From positions 1,175,618,863 through 1,175,682,862 of the forward strand of contig NC_090437.1 in the NCBI RefSeq assembly GCF_031143425.1: DNA of 64,000 bases, written 5' to 3'. Within the stretch, counting starts at the first letter, position 1. Each line of letters opens with the position of its first letter. Under the pieces are notes generated by a model. It made no database searches. It worked only from the letters and a program-made list of their open reading frames with translations, and was not told where the DNA came from. Shown here piece after piece: positions 54,396 to 64,000 of the stretch. The position numbers and the translations under genes are program-made. Origin of the DNA: Pleurodeles waltl (taxonomy: Eukaryota; Chordata; Amphibia; Caudata; Salamandridae).

Positions 54396-54715
54396 GGCCC
54401 ATATTTATACTTTTTGATGCAAAACTGTGCCGGCGCAGTTTTGCGTCAAAAATATTACCGCCGGCTAACGCCATTTTGGTGCGCCGTGCGGGCGTCATAT
54501 TTATACTTTGACGCACTGCGGCGCAAACAACAGGTGGGAGACATTATTTTTGATGCACACCGCGGCGTCAAGTCATAAAGGAAAACGACGTTAACGCGGC
54601 GGAAATGACTGTGGGTCGATTTACGACACCGCAAACCGGATATGCGCCGTTTTTTTTGACGCAATAGCGTCAAAAAACACAGCGAACACAGCCATTTCAC
54701 CAGAGGAGAGCCAAA
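54396..54715. mobile_element. Second Harbinger-like family, left terminal region
   Basis: Starts GGCCCATATTTATAC and carries many GACGC / GCGTC motifs up to the start of the SANT-type gene. A 42-bp palindrome lies at 54,411-54,452. No target duplication can be checked because the right end is not identified. Family assignment rests on the gene content that follows. Confidence 0.5.
54411..54452. repeat. 42-bp palindrome in the element end
   Basis: Centred on GCCGGC (54,429-54,434), arms of the form TTTTTGAYGCAAAACTG and its complement, with only one or two mismatches. It could be a protein-binding site or a hairpin near the transposon end. Confidence 0.8.
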
Positions 54716-57208
54716 ATGGATCCCAGATGCCACTACAGACCCCAGGAAGATGACAGCAGACCAGGAACCAGCCAGGAGGACCCACACAAGAACCAGGACA
54801 CTTTTAAGAAGAAAAGAAAGTGTTGCTTCAGTGCAGAGGAGCAGGAAATTCTGGTTAAAGAGGTGACGGAACACCAGCACCAACTGTTTGTCACATCAAA
54901 GTTGCCAATCAGTAGGAGAGAGGCTATATGGCAACAAATTGTCGACAAGATTAACAGTGTGGCTGAAGTACGCAGAACAGTCATTGAGTGCAAGAAACGC
55001 TGGCATGACTGCAAACGCAGGACCAAGGAAAAGATGGCCAGGAACAGGAAGGCAGCACTGCAGACTGGAGGGGGAGTCCAGCACACCAAGAGGCCCTGGA
55101 CCACATGGAGGAGATGGTCGCAGCCGTCATCCCTGAGGAGATCGTCACAGGGATTCAAGGACAGGACAGCGCAGACTACCAGGAGACAACGCACATGCAG
55201 GGTAAGTCGCATGGGGAATTGAAATGCACTAATGTCAACTGCAACCGGGGGGGGAATACCTACTACACATTGCATGTAATGTATCATATACATGGAGTGG
55301 CATGGGTAAAGGGGCATGGCATTGGGGCATGGCCCGTTCTGAGAAGACTTGGGGCACACCATTACACAACACCAACAACAGTCCCATGGGGGCATGCTGT
55401 CATGCCAACGATGGAGCAAAGGGAAAGCCACGACAGGAGGGAAGGCCACTACGTCAAACTTACATCCTGGCACTCGTCAGCCAACATACCTCCTACATCA
55501 ACTAGGGCCCTAATAGCAATCCTCTAGCCAAACCGAAAACTGCAATGTAACTGTGACAACAGTTGCCACTACCACCTCTGATCTGTGTGCAGCTCAAGTA
55601 GCCAATGGCAGTAACCTTCCCATGGAACCTACATACCTAACTTAGGGGGTGAGGATGACATCTGCAACAATCTCCTGAAACAAGACAAAGGCCCCAGTAC
55701 ACTCAAATGTCAATTCCCATAGTTGTCACAAACATCAGCCAAAGTAAACAACAATAGGAGCGACACAGCACTAAGGACACACCCATGCTGCATATGTCAG
55801 GGTCCATCCTGTGCCTTGGTAACAAGTCAACATCACAAATGTCATACTGCTCCAACAACAGCATTGAGGAGGGGACACATGTAACTGGTCACTGAAATAC
55901 ACCTGCACAGTTAGAGGACGAAATAGGACACTGATACGACTATCAGGGCAATCCAATGTTACACACATTACCCAACATCAGCAGGACCCATTAACAATGT
56001 CAACATCCATAACAGATCATAACATTGCCATGCATAGGACATGCAACATGTCAATTACATTTAAGTCGATGTAAACAATCAGGGATTGGGGCAGGTCCTG
56101 ATAGTTAAGTGTGCTGCCAGGGCCATCAGAACACCCACAGCCAGTGAAAGGTCTCACCATGAGAATGGATATACACGGAGGGTCGAGTAGGACAAGAAGG
56201 TGGCAATTCTCTATTTGGCATAAAGCAACACCCAGAGGCAATGAGGCTGACAAGTCTGATAACTCAATAACATACATGTGTCACACAGGTGGGCCATAGG
56301 CCTGAAACAATGCCCATCTGAAGGACTTCAGATATTAATACAAAACAAGATCACAAAGTGAATTCATCAAAAGGCAGGCACGTCACGTCAAAATTGTCAC
56401 AACACAGACACACTAATTGTACCCTGTTTCATTGCAGAGGAAGATGTATCTCCTGCCGATATGCCTGTCCCAGATTTCACTGATGACATGGATGACGAGC
56501 TGATAAACATTCCCCAGGAGACTATCCCAAAGGTCCTTGAAACCCTTCTGACCCCACCTTCAGTCACAAGGAAGAGCACAGAACAAGCAGCCATCGCAGA
56601 GGATCCACCCACCACCCGAATTGTAAGACCTGCCAGCTCCAATACAGCTGAGGACTGAGACGACACTGGCATCAGCTGGCATCAGCTTTGAGAGAACTGT
56701 AGTTGGAGTACAGCGGGAGCTGGCCAAGGAGGTGTGGGTGGTGATGCAAAATATGGCAGCCAGCCTTGAGGGGATGCGTTCGTGCATGATGTCATCTGCA
56801 GATCAGGCAGCAGCTATGCAAGCCCTAACATCTATCTTGCAGGAACTGCAGAAAACCCAGAAGGAAATCAGCACAGCTATAATACAGTTGACCCAACACC
56901 TACAACAGCAATCCTGTCAACGCGTACACGAATGCAACATGGAACCCCTCAGGGCCGACCTGGCTGCCTACCATCGTGATGTGGCTGCTATTCTCAAGAA
57001 CCAGCAGGCCCTCCTTGCAGCAGTACTGCCCTTAAGACCTTCACAGGGACCAGCGACCGGGATGTCTGACTCCACGTCTTCTAACACTGAGGTGTGTGTT
57101 GCCCCTTCACAACCAACAACAACAAGGACAAAGCAGGCAACACACACATCTGAAGAAGAAGACATGGAACAGATCACATTCACAAGGAAAAGTACCCGGA
57201 AGCACTAG
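54716..57208 (+). pseudogene. Myb/SANT-like gene of the second Harbinger family
   Basis: Exon 1 starts at ATG 54,716. A basic KKKRKCCFSAEEQEILVKE leads into a trihelix-like domain with AIWQQIVDKINSVA and ECKKRWHDCKRRTKEK (about residues 35-110), like the MSANTD/NAIF1 type. A G-run near 55,068 shifts the frame; the downstream part reads HMEEMVAAVIPEEIV and ends at a donor GTAAGT (55,202). Exon 2 begins after CATTGCAG (56,437) with EEDVSPADMPVPDF and has a TGA near 56,656. A 10-bp direct repeat (TGGCATCAGC twice, 56,668-56,687) adds another frame shift. The rest is a Gln-rich coiled coil (LQELQKTQKEISTAI) and a basic end at 57,208. It probably acted as the DNA-binding partner of a transposase. 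Confidence 0.75.
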
Positions 57209-58771
57209 TCCCTGCCACATAGCCAACTATTACCAAAGTCCTGCACTTTGTAACTTTCCAGTCTTGCAACAACTGTACTCAAGCACTGTTCTGCAAACCA
57301 CTGTATATCTTGTCACCCAGCCCAGTGATTGTCTCTCGCCTACTCATTGCCAAATCCTGTCCCTCTGCACTGTCTGAAACAGCAACCCCAGCATGACAAA
57401 AGCATTTTGGTAAACCCTTGTGTTGGATCACAATGGAAGATATCACTATTATGGACTCACAATCATGGACAATGTACATATAGCACTACAGCACTTTTCA
57501 ATAAATAGCACTTACACAACAAATCTCTTTCTGGGTAATGTGACATATCAACTGCGCAGTAGATGATTGAAATGTCCCTACTGTCAAATAACGTAGCTTG
57601 TCAATACAACTGTCCAGATATTATGTAGTTAGAGAAATCTGCACAGTGATACTCTGCCCATCCTGAGGGAATAAACTGATGAAGTGAGAAACCATACACC
57701 ACCATGCTGTGTTGGACAGAAGAATGCTTCCTCAGGGGATAACTAAGTCATGAAATAGTGCCCGCTAAATGTTGTCAACATGCAAAAATAACACAATAAA
57801 CATGCCACACTAATCTAAGTAAACACTAAAAAAACTGCAGAAATGAAGGTGTCTGAGTTAACACACAAATAGGTAATCATGCCGAACTGTGTCACAAATG
57901 ATGTATGAGGGTCATGAAGACAAGAATACAAGATTGCCAATGAGAACTCATCTTATAAGGGTGTGCATGATCATCACACTGAAGTCAGACCTAAAACTGT
58001 TTCCCCAATATCAAGTCTGGAAGCACTGTTAGTGACTTTGAAAACACACTTATCAACAGAAACAGATTGTCATCCATATTAACTGTGATTGGTGGTTGCA
58101 ACAAAGGGTAGACACTTTGCAAGGTAGCTCTGGGTTAGCTGCCAATCGTACAGCTCAGTTGGGATTTGTTTGTAGCATTGGACACAGATGTTATAGTACA
58201 AAAGAGATGTACACGGAATCCAAACCCACGATTAAGTACCATTCAACACATACTATTAAGGGGTAACCAAATATTTAGTAAAAGCTAACCATAGATGAGG
58301 AAACTGCGGGAAAAATCTTAACTATCCTAATCTACCCTGACTACTCATTACCCACAACTGTCCCTATCTAACCTAAGCTACACTTACTTATCACATGTAA
58401 CAAAACGTTCTAAACATCTACCCCCCACCCCCCTTATGAGGCGGGACACATGGAGGACAACACATACTAACCTAAACACATACTATACTATCCTATACAA
58501 ATATATGTTTGTTTGGTAAATGGTTTTTTTCATGTTTTTTGTTTTTTGTGTTTTTTAACACACAAGAACACCAACATAGCCCCCACCCACCCACCCACCC
58601 ACACATGTAATAAGTCAAAAAAGAAAGAAGCAGGACCCCTTACCTCCACCCACTAACACTGACTAAACTAACAGCCTATACTAACCTAACACTAAGCCCC
58701 CTAAGCCCACTAAGTATAAGAACAAGGAAAGAGGAGGGAGGGGAGGGTATCATGTCCATCTATTCAACTGT
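57209..58771. other. Non-coding stretch between convergent genes
   Basis: AT-rich, with AATAAA near 57,500 and, for the opposite gene, a possible 3' region near 58,700. Simple repeats: a T-rich block at 58,520-58,556 and (CCCA)n at 58,582-58,602. No transposase domain in any frame that I recognise. Confidence 0.6.
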
Positions 58772-61700
58772 CTAGAGGTTGGCCCTCCGGAGGGTCCTCT
58801 TGATATCCTTGACCCGCCGTTTAATGTGCCGCACGTCCCGGCTCAGGTGGCTCACCTTGCGCAGCACTTTGTCCATCTTGTTTTCAAGTCTATTGAAGGC
58901 TGCAGGGTCAACAGCTGGAGCAGTGGCAGTCTGGGTACCGGTGGAGGAGGTCTGTGTGGGCTGTCCTGCACCGGTGGCAATGCTGGGGCCAGGAAGTCCA
59001 GCAGATGTAGATTGAACAGAGGCAGCTGTGGGTAGGGCCACCTGGCTCAGATTGGTGGTTGTTTCTGTGGTGGCTGTGGTGGGCACAGTAGGCCCACCCT
59101 GTGGGAAGGCCCGCCATGCCCCGGAGGCACGTTCATGGCGATATCGCCGGGCCATCCTCCGGAACCCCGACTCCACCAGCAGGATGTGCTGGTATCGCAT
59201 GGCCCGACGCTGAAATTCACGGACCTGGTCTGGAGTCATGTTAGCCGCTGTGAAAACAAATGCAGATATGCCACATTAGTAACTGCATTGTGTGAAACAG
59301 CACAGCAAGTTAATCAGACAATACATCTACTGTACTTCTAACAGCTCATATCACGATACAGAGCATCGAATGTCCCTGAGGAAGTACATGGCAGGCCAGA
59401 CAACAAATGTCACATCACACAAAGCACATTCATAACCTACAAGATGGGTAACAACTGGCCTTGACTTGCAATCTGAGTTCTGACAGTTAACATCTAAGAA
59501 TCATGCTGCATATCCTCCACCAAGAGCTGGGCTACAAATGTCAGTGTACGGAAAGCAAAACTAAAGCCACATGGTCTGCAAGTTGTAACTGGACTTTCCA
59601 GTATGGTACCAAGTGCCAAACCTGAGTGTGTATACTACTATGCAACCAAACCGTCACTTCTTCACAGGTATGCGTAACATACTGGTAGCATCAATACTAG
59701 GTACCCCATTCACAAACCCATGGCCGTGTTTGAGGGGGGGCGGTGGATACACAACTATAATTTGCCAACAACATGTTCACCGAGGAGTGTATAGGCTATT
59801 CCACACATGTTTGTCTCTACAGACACACCACAGGTAAGGTCTATCTACATTTTGGAGTCAGCAAACCAGAGAGCACTCATAGGGTCAGACATGTCAGGAA
59901 AATCAGAACTTAGTACACAACATATACTTCCAGTGAGGGCTGACTTACATCAGACACAGAGTTGCTAGAACACCCATGATCATGAATTGCATGCACACCT
60001 AGGCCATTACACTCAGGTTCCACAGACTTGATGTACTACATGTGGAAGTACATGATGCTAGGAGGTTCTACCTACTGTTTCAAAATTACGTAGGTAAATA
60101 GTGAAGCAGATGTCTATTGGGAAGCTATTAGCTCCACCAATCTTAGAGAATGTGGGTCTGACAGGCTGACTTGATAGGGGCTGACTTCCATTGCGACTCT
60201 TGGTGATACAAGTGTCAGAGACATGACTATCCCCTGTACTCACAGTAGGGCCTACAGGGATGTCCTACAAACCCTACATGATACCATTGGATACGCATTG
60301 GCTAACTCAAAACATGTGAAAACTGCATTCCCACTCATGGAACAAGTGAAAAACTTGCCCACAGCATTACACCTTGCTATTCGTCCAACTCACACAAGTC
60401 CATAACCAGCAAACACAACACATAACAGACATATCAACACTTACTGTAGTGGTCAGGGTCCTCAAATGTCGCCACCTCTCCCACAGTGTAGGGCGCCGGT
60501 CCACCTGTAAGGTATGGAAGGAAGAAATGTGCTCAAAATCTGTGCACAGTGCAACATTTTCAGTATCATTTACAATGTGTAGGCTGAATAAGGAAATGGC
60601 AGCCATTCAGACATGATGGTACTACAACTGATATTTCACGGCCAACTTGTACATAGCATGGGTCTCCTGTGACAGTTACACACATATCTGCACACATACA
60701 TTGGCCCTAACTATCATGTGGTTGCAAACTTGCCCCATAATTGGTGAGCACTAAAAAATATGGAGTGTAATCGTCTTATCATGTGCATCCAAGAGAAACA
60801 TCCAACGCCTGGTTACTTGAGGACCGCATTACCAGTCAAACATGCCTTGTGGCCATGACACATTTAGTGCACATAGGCCCAATGTACAGAGGGAGGGGCA
60901 TGGACTCCTGTAAGACATCCTGTTGTTACAGTATAGTCAATTGATGTGGCCCAGCTATGGTGATTTGCACCAACCATGGAGATGTAAAGCCATGTGCATA
61001 CACTTGGACTGCCATCCATATTTGGATTGTGGCTCAAATGATTCCAACAAACATCTTACGATGTTAGCTGAGGGCACCTTACACCTTTACACAATGTATT
61101 CAATTCATGAACTGACATTTATCCTAAAAGATTAAGAAACACAATAATCCCACACATTCATAGTACTTCTGTGAACGCTTTCCTTCCACACTCACCAGAC
61201 TCACATGAGACCAATGTTTGAGCCACTTTGCTATTATAAATTGTCGTGAAGGCAGCACTCATTTTCAGCATCATGTAGTGATTCTAAAGTCAGTCTAGCA
61301 ATTGCGTCAACAGAGTTGGCCTAAATGTTGGTACATCCGTAATTCTCTGTCAATAATACCCTATATAGACATGATTGGCTCCTATTTTGCTAGCTGTGCT
61401 GACAGAAAGGCAGCACCAATTTCCTTCATGGTAAAGATACCTGTAAGTTTGCTGAGCACGTGCTACCTGACAGCTAGCAATTGTGATCCTTGCCATAGTG
61501 CATCAATGATCCCCTTATATGTCCCCAAAATTACACACAGTCATCAAGTTAGCTGGCAGACATTGCACTAATCCACTGATGTCACTACAGAGCTTTCATT
61601 TGTGCACAATAACAATAGTCGTACTCACCAACAGTGCCACCAATCATGATTCCCAGGTGGTCCTAGAGATCCTGCTCCCTGGTGATGAGGTCAGCCCACC

Positions 61701-61920
61701 GGTGCTTCAGCTGGTGGTCGCTCCTCTGGCTGGCATACACACGCTGCAGGTGATGCAGCACCTTTCCCCACCGGATTCTGCACGCCTCTGTCGGGTAGCC
61801 CTGTATGACCCTGCCCCCTGCCTGGATCATGAGCGGCAAGAAATGTGTCACCAGCCAGATGAAGCCCCCCAACTCCTCTTCCCCCATCCTGCCAAGACGT
61901 GGCCTACCAGACATACTCAT
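58772..61920 (-). pseudogene. Three-exon SANT-like gene, one stop from intact
   Basis: Exon 1 61,920-61,629 (MSMSGRPRLGRMGEEEL; SANT-like region with RIRWGKVLHHLQRVYASQ and DHQLKHRWADLITRE; donor GTGAGT). Exon 2 60,504-60,445 (GPAPYTVGEVATFEDPDHY; donor GTAAGT). Exon 3 59,247-58,772 (TPDQVREFQRRAMRYQHILL, a Thr-rich linker, then a strongly basic coiled coil RLENKMDKVLRKVSHLSRD and IKRRVKDIKRTLRR). The phases join exactly: 292 + 60 + 476 = 828 bases, 276 codons with the stop. The only break found is TAG at 61,663-61,665 in exon 1. It likely partnered a Harbinger transposase; there is none in view. It converges on the gene at 54,716. Confidence 0.78.
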
Positions 61921-62338
61921 AATTGAAGAGAAGAAATAGGGGTAAAAGAAATAGAAAGGGGAAATGGGTGAAAATAGGGGTAAAAAGACAGAAAAAAAGT
62001 AAACCTAAACACTATAAGAGCCCAACTATCCCCAAACTAACACTACCCACAACAGACTCCCACAAACAAGAAATACACAAGATAAATGGACAAATGTAGA
62101 CAAAGCACAGTACTACTGTATACACAAACAAAATTTATTTCACAAAAGCACTTTACAGATAGCACACAGGACAAAAACAGCACAAAATCTCTGGACAACA
62201 CTCTCTACACAGCCACACAGTCTAGAAGGATCATAGACTGCAAAGTGAAAGTGAAAGTACACCCACTGTACATGATCTGTAAACAGGATATCCTATTACA
62301 TCACTTCCTGTATGAAAAGTCCCGCCTTTTTTGCGTTA
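61921..62338. promoter_or_regulatory. Upstream region of the minus-strand SANT gene
   Basis: AT-rich sequence before the ATG at 61,920, ending at a large hairpin. By analogy with the first family, this could separate the SANT gene from a divergent transposase to the right, but no such gene is seen before 64,000. No defined promoter box is claimed. Confidence 0.3.
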
Positions 62339-62525
62339 TGCGTAATTTTTTGTTGCACAAAACTGTATTTGCGTCATTTTTTTTGACGCACAGACGTGAA
62401 TATTAACCCGCATCCACATAATGATACTTGGACTGTACAAATATCTGGATGTGGGCTATATTTCACTCCTGTGCGTAAAAAAAAAATGACGCAAATACAG
62501 TTTTGGTAAACAAAAAATGACGCAC
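62339..62525. repeat. 187-bp near-perfect inverted repeat (hairpin)
   Basis: Arms of about 79 bp (62,339-62,417 and 62,446-62,525) with a loop of about 28 bp. Matching blocks: AAAACTGTATTTGCGTCATT with its complement, and CCCGCATCCA with TGGATGTGGG. TTGACGCA-type motifs recall the left end of this family. It may be a foldback MITE, two fused ends, or a regulatory palindrome. Confidence 0.8.
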
Positions 62526-62529
62526 ACTG

Positions 62530-64000
62530 CTAGGGACGTCAAAATTACAGTGCCTTAACTGGTTTGGGGCATTTTTACTTGTTTTTTTGGTTATTTTACA
62601 TTTGGAACACATCAGAGATTGGCTAATTGAAGACAGTATGGTGTTGATGGTGTATGTTCACATGTGTGACATCATACTGCAGCGGAACATCATCCACTAC
62701 ACCCTTCACAGTATGTTTACAGTTGGCTGACGTCATAGATGGTCATAAGTGTGGCCTACATATATGTGTGGCACAAATTGTGCATGTTTACCATAAGGAG
62801 AGGATAGCAATGTGACGCACATATGTACAATACCTATTTGCCTTTGGCTCAAAGTGTGTGCTTTGACAACTAATTTGTCGGTTGACCAGGTGTGTGTGTA
62901 CATCACATGAAGCATTATTGTACATTTGGTTGTATGAATGTGACGTCCATGTGTCCAACCCTAAGATGCAAGTAAAAATTGGAATGAGCAAGGGCATGTG
63001 TTAGTCATACATGTAACAAAACCCTCAAAGTATACTTCCAAGTTTTAGGGTCACGTAGACACCACATGTGACATAGCATGTTCCAGATGGATGGCAGACA
63101 CATGTTCATGTCAAAGGTCCACAATTTGTACATCCTATGTCCTAGAGTATTGGTAAGAGCTTCCTAGGCACTAGTTGATGAATCCCACAGTGAGTCATAC
63201 ACATGCATTGAGGAAGTGGGTACCATGTTGTTTGCACAGACAGACAAGGGTCAATCTCATATGTATGATGACACCACAGTTGAGGCCATAGAAGTGAGCC
63301 CCAACTATCAAGTGGCTGTGGTGGACCAGCATACAAGACAGCACGTGTCCACATATTTCCAGTGATCAATTGCACACAGGTGTCTTGTTCATGTGTGTGG
63401 TCCAATGATGATCCTGTAGATTTTTTGGGATGTAATTTGTCACAGTTCGGACCAGGACTCATCATGAGTTAGTGGAAGCTATTCCTGTAACTACTGAGTA
63501 TCCTTTGTTGATTAATGTGAGTAAAGTAGATGTGGACATGTGAACCAACATGTGGATGGTCCCACCCTGTCACTAAAGACGTGTAATGAGACAGTCAACA
63601 GGGCAACCTTGGTGTGCTGAGTGAGATAATGTCTCAATTGTCATGTTCCAGTAGGTGTCATTACAACATTTGTACACAGGTTTGCCTCTGCACTTCCCAC
63701 TGCATCTGGGAACATCATAGCCTCTGTGCTGTTTATTCTCGCAGCTATTCACCACACACGGCCCATCACTATGTTGTGCGCCCAGTGATGCTGTGTGTGA
63801 ACTGTCATGGTTCTGACATTTGTGTATTAGTCATGTACATTATCAGAGGTTGCTGGTTGTGCTGAAAGCCCCGTACCCAATCCCTGCCTATGACCCTGGG
63901 ACACTGTCACACTTTGTCATTCATGCATAAATGCAACCCAGAAAAGGGATGGGTCATGATTTTTGCATTTCCAAGAGGATTTAACTCAAATGGTACAGTT
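62530..64000. other. No recognised feature
   Basis: 1.47 kb of moderately AT-rich sequence with many CATGTG / CACATG words and no frame carrying a known domain. It may be the interior or flank of the second Harbinger-like element. Confidence 0.5.

Noticed and set aside
55105..55527. Separate 140-codon gene starting at 55,105
   Set aside because: It is the end of exon 1 of the Myb/SANT gene in the shifted frame reading on into the intron past the donor at 55,202.
1..64000. Host protein-coding genes, tRNA, rRNA or CRISPR arrays
   Set aside because: All recognisable domains belong to transposons; the tandem array at 32,196 has 316-bp units without short spacers, and no cloverleaf or rRNA segment was seen.

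Overview
The window looks like intergenic DNA from a very large, repeat-filled vertebrate genome. It resembles a salamander and probably a newt. The grounds are nested Gmr1-like Ty3/Gypsy elements with LTRs of about 3 kb, an L2/CR1-type LINE ending in GATT repeats, an L1, and many PIF/Harbinger copies with SANT/Myb partner genes. The species cannot be proven from sequence alone. I see no host gene, rRNA, tRNA or CRISPR array. Nearly everything readable is transposon-derived and most of it is decayed.

Layout. 1-2,880: Harbinger material with a 784-bp non-autonomous insertion (285-1,068) and the 3' part of a SANT-type gene on the minus strand. About 2,881-34,482: one LTR retrotransposon ('Gypsy A', plus strand) enlarged by later insertions. 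A 942-bp LTR-like element sits in its integrase (7,197-8,138). A 5'-truncated L2-type LINE sits in its 3' LTR (10,675-12,577 and 30,823-31,628). A second Gmr1-like element ('Gypsy B', 12,578-30,817, 5-bp target duplication CCACC) sits inside that LINE. Gypsy B later gained a 7,003-bp near-perfect tandem duplication joined by a 17-bp filler. The 3' LTR of Gypsy A also carries a 316-bp tandem repeat (32,196-33,302) whose minus strand has a complete hammerhead-ribozyme core in three successive units.

34,483-40,983: a minus-strand L1 fragment, a 1,369-bp tandem duplication of the L1 ORF1/Harbinger-end junction, and a 5'-truncated LTR of the Gypsy A family. 40,984-52,450: two or three mutilated copies of one Harbinger family. 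Two mirror-image copies share the order [SANT gene A] [transposase] [SANT gene B], with A divergent from and B convergent with the transposase. 53,432-54,394: two minus-strand LTR fragments. 54,396 to beyond 62,500: a second Harbinger-like family with a Myb/SANT gene on the plus strand and a convergent three-exon SANT gene on the minus strand, but no visible transposase. 62,530-64,000: nothing recognised.

How it works together. The Gypsy elements have the order gag-protease-integrase-RT-RNase H, with integrase ahead of reverse transcriptase as in the Gmr1 group; their gag carries SAP-like and SCAN-like regions and a zinc knuckle. In PIF/Harbinger elements the SANT/Myb protein is a known partner of the transposase. 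The most interesting observations are the tandem hammerhead array, the repeated three-gene Harbinger layout and the recent 7-kb duplication. All family names rest on motifs read by eye; no database search was possible.
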